64,000 nucleotides of DNA from DASTCZ01 sp035308165 (GTDB lineage Bacteria; Acidobacteriota; Terriglobia; Acidiferrales; UBA7541): assembly GCA_035308165.1 (NCBI GenBank), contig DATGHC010000010.1, forward strand, positions 1-64,000, in the 5' to 3' direction. The translations under genes and the position numbers were made by a program. Below are positions 44,487-52,924 of this stretch, one piece after another. The first letter of the stretch is position 1. Each line of letters begins with the position of its first letter. The notes below the pieces were generated by a model. It was not told where the DNA came from. It was given only the letters and a program-made list of their open reading frames with translations, and did no database searches.

Positions 44487-44525
44487 CGCCTCAGGGGTTT
44501 CAGTCCCCTGAGGCGGTGCTTTTTG
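44487..44525. terminator. Intrinsic terminator between the barrel gene and pheT
   Basis: CGCCTCAGGGG and CCCCTGAGGCG form an 11-base-pair stem around TTTCAGT, followed by GTGCTTTTT on the plus strand. It lies between convergent genes and mainly serves the plus-strand outer membrane barrel gene. Confidence 0.85.
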
Positions 44526-44541
44526 GATTTGGAATCGGTCG

Positions 44542-46626
44542 CTACGCCGTACGAATCGAAGCGCCCAGCTTTTTGGCCAGCGCATCCACAATCCGCGCCG
44601 AATAATCACTGAGCTGCGCATCGGTCAACGTGGCCTCAAAACTCTGGAAGGTTACCCGCACCAGAAGGGAATACTGCCCCGCCGCCACCTGACCGCCGCG
44701 AAACACATCCACCGCTTCCACATTCAGCAACTCTCCAATTCCCAACGCGCGAATGGCATGCTCCACTTGAGCAAACGGCGTTCCCTCGGCCAGCACCAAC
44801 GAAAAATCCCGCTCCACGTGCGGGAACTTGCTGATCGCTCTGTAGCGCAGCTTTTCCCGCGCCGCCGTGTACGCCTCGAAATACGGCTCCAGCAACATTT
44901 CTGCCAGAAAAATGTCCTGGCGAATTTTCAGTTTTTCCGCAACGCCCCGCGCCAACTGTCCCGCGAGTCCTACGTCTTTTTCGCCATCGCCGTTACCCAC
45001 CGTAAAAGTCGCGCTCCTCGCCGGATGCGCCCACGCCGGCCCGCCACCTGTCCATTTCAGCCCGCCCGCCAACTCGCCCAGGAGGTCCAGATCCCCCTTC
45101 AAATCTGCGAATGCATATTCGCGCGGCGATTCCGCCACTCCCTTTTCCCGAGCCATTCCTGTCGCGCCAAGCGTCAGAATCCCGCGCTCCTGCGGCTCCG
45201 CTCCATTCCAACGGTACGCGCGCCCAATCTCAAACAGCCGGACGTTGCGCTGCCCGCGGTTCAAATTCCATTCCAGCGCCGAGGTCATGCTCCCAATCCC
45301 CGACGTCCGCATCACCGAAGCATCCTCCGCCAGCGGATTGGCAATGTGCACCGCCCCATCCGCTTCATTCCGGAAAACAGAGTCGCGCGCGGGATCGGCC
45401 AGCGGTATGGTCAAAATTTCCTGATAGCCCAGCCCCAGAAGCCGTTCGCGCAACCGGTCTTCAGCTTCCGCATACGGCAGCCGCGCCGCGGGAGTTTTTG
45501 CCGCGGGCAGCCGTGGCGTGAATTTATCCAGCCCGTAATGCCGCGCCACTTCTTCAATCAAATCAATTTCGCGCGAAACATCCGCCCGCCATGACGGCTG
45601 CCTGCATTCCCAAACCGCCTCGCGCGAATTCGCGCCCGCCTGGTCCGTGCGTTTCGGCGCGAACCCCAGCGATTTCAGAATTGCTTCGATTTCCGCATCG
45701 GGCACATCCGCGCCCATCACCCGCAGCAATTCGCGCCGCGCCAGCAACAGCACGCCCGGTTTCATCTTGCCGGGAAAAATATCCACCACACCCGCCAGCA
45801 ATTCGCCGCCTGCAAGTTGTTGGATAAGCTCCGCGCACCTCCGCGAAGCAAGCTCCGCCATTTTTGGATCGGCGCCGCGCTCAAACCGCGTGGACGCTTC
45901 CGTGCGCATCCCCAGCGCCTTCGCCGTGCGCCGGACGGAGATGGGATCAAACCACGCCGCCTCCAACAAAATATTCTTGCTCGCAAAACTGATTTCCGAA
46001 TCCAGCCCACCCATCACCCCGCCAATCCCCAGCGTGCGGGAGGCGTCGGCAATCACGCACATGTCCGCGGCAAGCGTGCGCGTGACGCCGTCCAGCGTTT
46101 TGAACTTTTCGCCCTTGCTCGCGCGCCGAACCGCGATGCTGTGCTCCGCGATCCGGTCGAAATCGTAGGCATGCATGGGTTGGCACAGCCCGAACATCAC
46201 GAAGTTCGTCGCATCCACCACATTATTGATGGAGGCGTGTCCCATCGCCTCCAGCCGCTGCTTTAACCAGGGCGGTGACGGCTGCACTTTCACGCCGCGC
46301 ATCACACGCGCTGTAAACCTCCCGCACAATTCCGGGCACTCGATGGCCACGGTCACCGCGCTCGCGGCCGTTTCTGCCGATTCCGTAATCTCCGGCTGAA
46401 TCGGCATCAACGACTTGCGGTAAATCGTGGCGATTTCACGCGCCACCCCGTAGTGCCCCATGCAATCCGGACGGTTGATGGTTACTTCCGCGTCCAGCAT
46501 CGGCCCCGCGGCCGTCTCCTCAATCGCATCAATCGAAAGTCCCGAAAGCGACAGCCGCGAACGCAGCTCTCCCGGTGCGTCCGGGATGTCCACAAATTCC
46601 TTCAGCCAGTTATAGAGAAGTTTCAT
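44542..46626 (-). CDS. pheT: Phenylalanyl-tRNA synthetase beta subunit, short form
   Basis: This 694-residue protein partners PheS to charge tRNA-Phe. It begins MKLLYNWLKEFVDIPDAPGE and runs directly from GLSIDAIEE into DAEVTINRPDCMGHYGVARE. The B3/B4 editing region (SIAVRRASKGEKFKTLDGV, LGIGGVMGGLDSEISFASKN), the B5 region and catalytic-like domain (SWRADVSREIDLIEEVARHY), and the C-terminal FDX-ACB domain (ISKFPHVERDFSLVLAEG) are all present. The roughly 100-residue OB-fold (EMAP-type) tRNA-binding domain that follows the N-terminus in E. coli PheT (795 residues) is missing. pheS is 11 bases upstream. Confidence 0.95.
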   Translation of the reverse strand: MKLLYNWLKEFVDIPDAPGELRSRLSLSGLSIDAIEETAAGPMLDAEVTINRPDCMGHYGVAREIATIYRKSLMPIQPEITESAETAASAVTVAIECPELCGRFTARVMRGVKVQPSPPWLKQRLEAMGHASINNVVDATNFVMFGLCQPMHAYDFDRIAEHSIAVRRASKGEKFKTLDGVTRTLAADMCVIADASRTLGIGGVMGGLDSEISFASKNILLEAAWFDPISVRRTAKALGMRTEASTRFERGADPKMAELASRRCAELIQQLAGGELLAGVVDIFPGKMKPGVLLLARRELLRVMGADVPDAEIEAILKSLGFAPKRTDQAGANSREAVWECRQPSWRADVSREIDLIEEVARHYGLDKFTPRLPAAKTPAARLPYAEAEDRLRERLLGLGYQEILTIPLADPARDSVFRNEADGAVHIANPLAEDASVMRTSGIGSMTSALEWNLNRGQRNVRLFEIGRAYRWNGAEPQERGILTLGATGMAREKGVAESPREYAFADLKGDLDLLGELAGGLKWTGGGPAWAHPARSATFTVGNGDGEKDVGLAGQLARGVAEKLKIRQDIFLAEMLLEPYFEAYTAAREKLRYRAISKFPHVERDFSLVLAEGTPFAQVEHAIRALGIGELLNVEAVDVFRGGQVAAGQYSLLVRVTFQSFEATLTDAQLSDYSARIVDALAKKLGASIRTA

Positions 46627-46637
46627 CGCCCGTTTGT

Positions 46638-47786
46638 CTATGGAAATTGGCGCAGGAAGCGCACATCGTTCTGGAAAAATATCTGCAAATCTTCAATCCC
46701 GAATTTCAGCATGGCCAGACGGTCAATCCCGATGCCAAACGCGAACCCGCTCAGCTTCGTCGCGTCGTATTTCACGTAGCTGTACACCGCCGGGTCCACC
46801 ATCCCCGCGCCAAACAGCTCGATCCACCCCGAGCCTTTGCACTTGCCGCAGTTCGCGCCCGACGCACCCACTCCGCTGCCGCCGCAGAAAATGCACGAAG
46901 CGTCGAATTCCACCGACGGCTCGGTAAACGGGAAATAGCTTGGCCGGAACCGTGACTTCGTGCCCGGGCCAAAAAATTCGCGGATGAAATAATCAATCGT
47001 CCCCGCGAAATCGCAGAAGGTCAGGTCGGTGTCCACCGCCAGCCCTTCCACCTGGTGGAACGCGAAAGAGTGCGTCGCGTCGGGATTGTCGCGGCGATAG
47101 ACTCTGCCCGGCACGATGATCCGCACCGGCGGCCTTTGTTTTTCCATGGTGCGAATCTGCATGGGTGAAGTGTGCGTGCGCAGCAGCCGGGGCTCCACTT
47201 TTGTCCCGCCCGGACGCAGCGCTTCCGCCGGCGGCTGCATGTAAAACGTGTCCATGTTGTCGCGCGCCGGATGGAATTCGGGAATGTTCAGCGCCTCGAA
47301 ATTGTAGTAGGGCGTTTCGATTTCCGGCCCCACCACCACCTGATATCCCATGGCCAGAAAAATCCGCTCCACCTGTTCAAATGTCTGCCGGATCGGGTGT
47401 CGCGTCCCCACCGGACGCATCACACCCGGCAGCGACAGGTCCACGCGCTCCTTCGCCATCGCCAATTGTTCCGTGGCAGTCTCAACCGCCTGCCGCCGCT
47501 CTTCAATCACGGATTCGACGTATGCCCGGAATTCATTCAGCGCCTGTCCTGTGGCCTTTTTCATTTCCGGCGAAGACGCCTTCTTCAGCCAGTTTTCCGT
47601 GATGTTGGTAATCACGCCCGACTTGCGCCCCATCCACTCGTCGCGGAATGTTTTCCATCGCGATTCATCGCCCGCCGCCGCGGCATCATCCTCAAATTCC
47701 GCGCGCAGTCCCGCGAACAGCGCTGCAAGCTGCTCCGCTGTTTGCGCGCCAAGTTCCGCGAGCGTTTTTGTTGTCTGCTCTTTCAT
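46638..47786 (-). CDS. pheS: Phenylalanyl-tRNA synthetase alpha subunit
   Basis: This 382-residue catalytic subunit has an N-terminal coiled-coil region that binds the tRNA. The class II core follows: RHPIRQTFEQVERIFLAMGY (motif 1 area), ETPYYNFEALNIPEFHPARD, RTHTSPMQIRTMEKQRPPVR, SFAFHQVEGLAVDTDLTFCD, FRPSYFPFTEPSVEFDASC and FGIGIDRLAMLKFGIEDLQ (motif 3). The segment between them includes two CxxC-like pairs (CIFCGG, CGKCKG), a possible zinc knuckle seen in some PheS. It is the first gene of the pheST pair. The ribosome-binding site is weak. Confidence 0.96.
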   Translation of the reverse strand: MKEQTTKTLAELGAQTAEQLAALFAGLRAEFEDDAAAAGDESRWKTFRDEWMGRKSGVITNITENWLKKASSPEMKKATGQALNEFRAYVESVIEERRQAVETATEQLAMAKERVDLSLPGVMRPVGTRHPIRQTFEQVERIFLAMGYQVVVGPEIETPYYNFEALNIPEFHPARDNMDTFYMQPPAEALRPGGTKVEPRLLRTHTSPMQIRTMEKQRPPVRIIVPGRVYRRDNPDATHSFAFHQVEGLAVDTDLTFCDFAGTIDYFIREFFGPGTKSRFRPSYFPFTEPSVEFDASCIFCGGSGVGASGANCGKCKGSGWIELFGAGMVDPAVYSYVKYDATKLSGFAFGIGIDRLAMLKFGIEDLQIFFQNDVRFLRQFP

Positions 47787-47852
47787 ATCGATAAGCCAAC
47801 GAGATTACACTATCCCCGCACCCCCACAAAGACGCGCCGCCATCGCCTTCTA

Positions 47853-48272
47853 CTACAAATCCAAAAACACCCGCGCCCGCCATCCGTCCTCAATATTTTC
47901 CACCGCCAACTGGTGAAACGTCACCGCCTTAATCGCCACTCCCATCCGGTGCCTCTCGCGATCCATTTTCTCCCCATGCGCCACTCCACGTACGCGCCCC
48001 TCATCCAGAAACTCCACCACAACGCGCCGCAGCACCAGCCGCTCCGCGTCCATCACCGCCAAAATCTCCGCCAGCCAGGCAAAGAGCAGTGATTCCGCAT
48101 CCTCGCCCGTCGCTTCAATTTTGCGTTGCTCCGTCTCGCGCACCGTTTCCGAATCGCATGCCAGCGTAATCATCGCCAGCGCCGCATTCGCAAACATTTC
48201 TTCCAGCGTCGAGCCATAAGCCAGGAACCCCACGTCCGCCGGATGCTCGAGTATTTCAAATGGCCGCGCCAT
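47853..48272 (-). CDS. Archease
   Basis: This 139-residue protein from ATG 48272 starts MARPFEILEHPADVGFLAYG, the archease signature with the Asp of its metal site. It continues STLEEMFANAALAMITLACD and ends VTFHQLAVENIEDGWRARVF. Archease activates the RtcB RNA ligase and helps tRNA repair or splicing. No rtcB is in this window. The longer open frame (to 48569) runs antisense to the P450 and is not used. The gene is divergent from the P450, with about 66 bases between start codons. Confidence 0.9.
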   Translation of the reverse strand: MARPFEILEHPADVGFLAYGSTLEEMFANAALAMITLACDSETVRETEQRKIEATGEDAESLLFAWLAEILAVMDAERLVLRRVVVEFLDEGRVRGVAHGEKMDRERHRMGVAIKAVTFHQLAVENIEDGWRARVFLDL

Positions 48273-48338
48273 GTCCGCAATTCTACTCGTATGCGCCGTC
48301 CAGTTGCGCGCCCCGGCTCTCTCCCTCAAACTATTCCC

Positions 48339-49688
48339 ATGTCCCGCATCCGCCGCCCGCCCGGCCCCAAGGGCAATTTTTTGTTCGGTGTATCCCCTTT
48401 CCGGGTGCGCGATCCCCTGGCCCTGGTCACCCGGTGGGCGCGCGAATTTGGCGACATCTTTTATTATCGCTTTCTCCGTTTTCATGTTTATTTTTTCGCC
48501 GCCCCGGAATATATCGAGCAGGTTCTCGTTGCCCAGCAACGCAAATTCATCAAAGGCCGCATCTTCCAAGCCAATCGCGAACTCTTCGGCAGCGGGCTGC
48601 TCACCAGCGAAGGTGATTTGTGGCAGCGCCAGCGCAAACTAATCCAGCCTTCATTCCACCGCGAGCGCATTGCCGCCTACGCTCGCACTATGGTGGATGA
48701 TTCGCTGCGCATGCTCAAAACCTGGCGCGACGGCGACACGCGCGACATCCACCGTGAAATGATGTCGCTCACTCTAGGCATCGCCGCGCGCACTCTGTTC
48801 AGCGTGGAAATCGCGGAAGAGTCCGCGCGCATTGGCCGCGCCCTGGACACCGTGCTTGTGGTCTCCGCCAATCCGCGCCGCCTTTTGCGGTTGATGCGCA
48901 TGTTGCCCCTGCCCTCCGAGCGCCGTTACAGGCGCGCTGTTCGCGATCTCGACCAGATTGTGTTCGGAATCATCCGGGATCGCCGCGCCGCTGCATCCAA
49001 CTCCGCGAAAGACACCGGCGACCTCTTAGGCACACTCCTCGCCGTCCGCGATGAAAACGGAACTCCCATGACGGATCAACAACTCCGCGATGAAACGCTC
49101 ACGCTGTTACTCGCCGGCCACGAAACCACCGCCACCGCGCTTACCTGGACGTGGTATCTGCTTTCGCAACATCCTGATGTCGAGCAAAAGCTTCATGCGG
49201 AGTTAAACGCCGTTCTCGGCGGACGCCCTCCTGGAGCCGAAGATTTGTCGCGCCTCTCTTACACGGAGCGAGTCGTCAAGGAATCTTTGCGCCTGTACCC
49301 GCCCGCCACAGCCATCCTTCGCCTTGCCGTGGAAGATTCCGAAATTGGCGGTTATGAGATTCCAAAAAACTCCAGCATTGGCATCAGCCCCTGGGTCACG
49401 CACCACGACCCGCGCTTTTTTCCGGAGCCCGAAAAATTTAATCCGGATCGCTGGACCGACGAGTTCCAGCGCTCTCTGCCGCCCTACGCCTATTTTCCTT
49501 TCGGTGGAGGCCCGCGCGTCTGCATCGGCGCGCAGTTCGCTATGATGGAAGCGATCCTCGTATTGGCAACGATTACCCAGAAATTCAGTTTAAGAGTGGT
49601 CCCCGGCCACCCGGTCGAAACTTTCGCCTCCGTAACGCTTCGCCCGCGCTACGGTATGCGCATGACTCTTCACTGCCGTCGCAGCTGA
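48339..49688 (+). CDS. Cytochrome P450
   Basis: This 449-residue heme monooxygenase begins MSRIRRPPGPKGNFLFGVSP (proline-rich start). It contains the I-helix oxygen motif LLAGHETTATALTW, the K-helix ExxR in VVKESLRLYPPA, the PERF-like FNPDRWTDEF, and the heme loop FPFGGGPRVCIGAQ with the cysteine ligand near residue 394. The substrate is unknown; length and motifs suggest a CYP of the bacterial fatty acid/sterol-like type, but this is only an impression. No membrane anchor is evident. No ferredoxin partner is adjacent. Confidence 0.95.
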   Translation: MSRIRRPPGPKGNFLFGVSPFRVRDPLALVTRWAREFGDIFYYRFLRFHVYFFAAPEYIEQVLVAQQRKFIKGRIFQANRELFGSGLLTSEGDLWQRQRKLIQPSFHRERIAAYARTMVDDSLRMLKTWRDGDTRDIHREMMSLTLGIAARTLFSVEIAEESARIGRALDTVLVVSANPRRLLRLMRMLPLPSERRYRRAVRDLDQIVFGIIRDRRAAASNSAKDTGDLLGTLLAVRDENGTPMTDQQLRDETLTLLLAGHETTATALTWTWYLLSQHPDVEQKLHAELNAVLGGRPPGAEDLSRLSYTERVVKESLRLYPPATAILRLAVEDSEIGGYEIPKNSSIGISPWVTHHDPRFFPEPEKFNPDRWTDEFQRSLPPYAYFPFGGGPRVCIGAQFAMMEAILVLATITQKFSLRVVPGHPVETFASVTLRPRYGMRMTLHCRRS

Positions 49689-49710
49689 ATCTCGTTTAGC
49701 GCCCTTTGTA

Positions 49711-49740
49711 GCCCACCCCGATTCGTAGGGGTGGGGCCTT
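49711..49740 (+). terminator. Possible terminator of the P450 gene
   Basis: CCCACCCC and GGGGTGGG pair around an 8-base loop, followed by GCCTTTCG. The stem is good but the T-run is short, so it may also be a GC-rich dispersed repeat. Confidence 0.5.
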
Positions 49741-49916
49741 TCGATTTCTGCGACGCTGCGTTAATTGTCATCCGCATCCCTTTTCATCAAGCCAGTCCAG
49801 ACCCGTGCTTTGCTGCAGCGCGAGATTCCGATCGTGGGGATCTTGTCCGCGCGCTGGATCGCAGCCCGCGCCGTCCTTTTCCTGAATCTCTGCAATGATA
49901 TACTCCCGCGTCAGCC

Positions 49917-52628
49917 ATGAGTTGCCCCGCCTGTGGAAGCGCAGTCTCGGATACAGCGCACTTTTGCCCTGATTGTGGCAAGGCGCTGGATTTTGGCGCC
50001 ACCGTCTCGGCCGAGCCGGCACCCGCCTCTCCCAAACGATATTATTCTCCCCGCGTCAGAAGTAATTTTTCATCCGATTACGAAGCGCGCTACGTTCCCG
50101 GTGTCACACTCGCGGATCGTTATCGCATTGTTTCCCCGCTTGGCAAGGGCGGCATGGGCGAAGTCTATCGGGCCGAAGATTTGAAGCTCGGCCAAACCGT
50201 GGCGCTGAAGTTTCTGCCACGCGCACTGTCCAGCACGGAAGAAGCGCTCGACCAATTCAAAAGGGAAGTCCGCCTGGCGAGGCAGGTCTCGCATCCCAAC
50301 GTTTGCCGCGTTTTCGATATCGGTGAAGTCACCGAAGTCGGCGGAGTCGACAAGTCTCTCACGCACACCTTTCTGACCATGGAATTTGTGGATGGTGAAG
50401 ATCTGGCCTCGCTTCTTCGCCGCATCGGACGCTTGCCTCCGGACAAAGCCCTCGAAATCGCGCGGCAACTCTGCGCCGGCCTTGCCGCTGCCCATGAGCA
50501 CGGCATAATCCATCGCGATCTCAAGCCCGCGAACATCATGCTCGATGGACGCGGGCGAGTTCGCATCACGGATTTTGGGCTCGCGGCCCTGGCCGTCGAG
50601 ATAAGTGGCCGCGCCGGCCGCGCCGGCACGCTCGCCTACATGTCGCCCGAACAATTCGCCGGCGGTGAAGTAACACTGAGAAGCGATTTGTACTCGCTCG
50701 GCCTGGTCCTTTATGAAGTCTTCACTGGTAAGCGGCCCTTCGATGCTTCCTCCAGCGATGAATTGGCTCGCCTGCGTGAGAAGAGCTCGCCACCTGCTCC
50801 TTCGCAATATCTAAAAGAGCTGGATCCGCTCGTTGAACGCGTAATTCTCCGGTGCCTTGAAAAAGATCCTGCCCGGCGCCCTCCATCTGCGCTGCAAATT
50901 GCCGCCGCTCTTCCCGGAGGAGATCCGATCGCCGCCGCGCTGGCAGCCGGAGATACTCCCTCACCCGAAATTGTCGCGGCCGCCGGGCCTCAGGGAGCGC
51001 TTCGCCCGTCAATTGCCTGGTCGTATTTGATCGCTTCGATTGCTCTCCTCTTTGGTTCATCTATGTTCTTGGCTCCGCGAAATCTGGACTGGGGTTTTGC
51101 GCCCATGACCAAATCTCCGGAAGTGTTGGCTGATCGCGCCGAGCAACTCTTGCAGAAGTTGGGGGTTCCGGCAGCAGTGGATCGAGCATTCTGGTTTGAA
51201 TCGGAAAGTCAGTACCTCAGTTACGCTGCCTCCCATCCTGCCGGAAAGGATTGGAATCCTGCATCGAAGGGCCAATCCTGGCCGTCCCCCGTCGGTTTCT
51301 GGTATCGCCAGAGCCCTCAATGGATGGCGCCGCTTGCGGAGCGCCCATTCGGTCCCCCAACGGTCACCCCGTCGGACCCGCCCCATGAAACATCCGGCAT
51401 GGCAACTCTCAAGTTTGATACTCAGGGCAATCTGCTTCTCTTGCGAGTCGTCCCGCCGCAAATCGAAGCTGCGGGCACGCGGCCTGACTTCGATTGGAAC
51501 TTGCTCTTTGCTGAAGCGGGACTCAACAGGAACCAGTTTTCACCTAGTGGTCCGATGTGGGCTCCACAGGACATTTTCGACGCCCGGGCGGATTGGGAGG
51601 GCCATCTCGCCGGACGCCCTGATTTGCTTCTGCATGTTGCCGCAGCTTCCTACCACGGAGTTCCCGTTTTTTTTCAGGTGATCGCACCTTGGGATAAGCC
51701 CATACGAAGTCAGGAAGCCGTTCGGCGTGCTATTCCTTCGATTGTGGCGGCGGCCGCCGAAGTGATCGCACTTTTATGTATTTCTTTGGTGGGTGGTTTC
51801 TTCGCGCGTCGAAATATTCGCCGGGGCCGGGTAGACGCCAAGGGCGCGTTCCGTTTTGCCGCTTTCGTCGGACTCTTGAATTGCGCGTATGGGGTGCTCA
51901 ATTACCATTTTGTTCCTATGCCGGATTACATTTTGATTCAGTTCATCATGCTCGGAATTCCTCTTCTGTTTGCGGCCCTCGTCTGGATTGGATACATGGC
52001 GGTCGAACCTTACGCGCGGAGAATCTGGCCCAACCTGATGGTCTCCTGGCAGCGAATTCTGAGTGGACGCTTCCGCGATCCTCTCGTCGGGCGCGATGTG
52101 TTGATCGGAATCTTCGCGGGATCAGCATTGAGTGTGGTTTTTCTGGGCCTCGCTGTACTGGTCGGCATGTCAGAAGTAACGCCGGTGGCGCCCCCGTTCG
52201 GATTCGGGTTGATGCCATCCATCGGCAGGTGTCTCTCTGTGCCCTCCTTTGCCTGTTTTTCTGCTCTCCTTTTCCTCGGGATATTGTCGATCATGACCGG
52301 CCTGCTTCGGCGGCGATGGAGGGGGCTGGCGGCGACCGGTGTCGCCATGTTGGCGCTCAACGCTCAACCGAACGCCCTTGATTTCCTTTTCGCCACCTTA
52401 TTCACTGTCGCTATCTTGGTCGTTCTGACGCGAGTCAGCTTGGTTGCTGTCACATGTTTCCTTATTGTTATCAATACGTTGGGTACGAGTCCGCCATTGA
52501 GCTTTGACCAATGGTACGCCGGGCGTGCCTTGATTGCGCTGCTGATTCCTCTCGCTCTTCTTATCTTCGGTTGGTATGTTTCGCTCGGAGGTCAGCCAAT
52601 CTTTGGCGCCGCTTTGAGTGAGGAATGA
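49917..52628 (+). CDS. Membrane Ser/Thr protein kinase with N-terminal zinc ribbon
   Basis: This 903-residue protein starts with a zinc ribbon (CPAC at residues 3-6, CPDC at 17-20). A Hanks-type kinase domain follows at about 65-340: GKGGMGEVYRAEDL (P-loop), VALKFLP with the catalytic Lys, HRDLKPANIMLD with the catalytic Asp near 200, ITDFGLAAL and GTLAYMSPEQF. A membrane helix follows (SYLIASIALLFGSSMFLAP), then an extracytoplasmic region of about 240 residues and about eight more helices to the C-terminus (ALIALLIPLALLIFGWYVSL). It probably senses an external or membrane signal and phosphorylates cytoplasmic proteins. Its N-terminus carries SerCysProAla with no signal peptide. Confidence 0.92.
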   Translation: MSCPACGSAVSDTAHFCPDCGKALDFGATVSAEPAPASPKRYYSPRVRSNFSSDYEARYVPGVTLADRYRIVSPLGKGGMGEVYRAEDLKLGQTVALKFLPRALSSTEEALDQFKREVRLARQVSHPNVCRVFDIGEVTEVGGVDKSLTHTFLTMEFVDGEDLASLLRRIGRLPPDKALEIARQLCAGLAAAHEHGIIHRDLKPANIMLDGRGRVRITDFGLAALAVEISGRAGRAGTLAYMSPEQFAGGEVTLRSDLYSLGLVLYEVFTGKRPFDASSSDELARLREKSSPPAPSQYLKELDPLVERVILRCLEKDPARRPPSALQIAAALPGGDPIAAALAAGDTPSPEIVAAAGPQGALRPSIAWSYLIASIALLFGSSMFLAPRNLDWGFAPMTKSPEVLADRAEQLLQKLGVPAAVDRAFWFESESQYLSYAASHPAGKDWNPASKGQSWPSPVGFWYRQSPQWMAPLAERPFGPPTVTPSDPPHETSGMATLKFDTQGNLLLLRVVPPQIEAAGTRPDFDWNLLFAEAGLNRNQFSPSGPMWAPQDIFDARADWEGHLAGRPDLLLHVAAASYHGVPVFFQVIAPWDKPIRSQEAVRRAIPSIVAAAAEVIALLCISLVGGFFARRNIRRGRVDAKGAFRFAAFVGLLNCAYGVLNYHFVPMPDYILIQFIMLGIPLLFAALVWIGYMAVEPYARRIWPNLMVSWQRILSGRFRDPLVGRDVLIGIFAGSALSVVFLGLAVLVGMSEVTPVAPPFGFGLMPSIGRCLSVPSFACFSALLFLGILSIMTGLLRRRWRGLAATGVAMLALNAQPNALDFLFATLFTVAILVVLTRVSLVAVTCFLIVINTLGTSPPLSFDQWYAGRALIALLIPLALLIFGWYVSLGGQPIFGAALSEE

Positions 52629-52924
52629 ATCACGAGTTTCGCGTACTTGATTTTCTTCCGCAAAAATAATCCAACCTCGTACAACGATTTTAATACCAGC
52701 CATCATCCAATTTGGTAACTCCCCGGGTTGTTTTTCGGGCGTTGAAGCAGAGTGGTTTCGCCGTGCCGGCCGGTGCGGCAACTTCGCCGCCCCGCTCGGG
52801 ATGACGCCTGTCGGTTGCCATCCTGAAAAATCTCAAGTGTACGTGTGTGCCAGAAATGGACAGCGCAGGCTCAACCTGCCAGCTGGCAGGAGAGGTCTGC
52901 CCAAAAATTAAAATGGAGGCAGCC
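52629..52924. other. Intergenic region with GTCAT-type repeat fragment
   Basis: No gene is seen in these 296 bases. Near 52785-52805, GCCGCCCCGCTCGGGATGAC is the reverse form of the GTCATCCCGAGCGG-type repeat family seen elsewhere in the window. The end of the region supplies GGAGGCAGCC, the ribosome-binding site of the DUF4139 gene. Confidence 0.45.
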
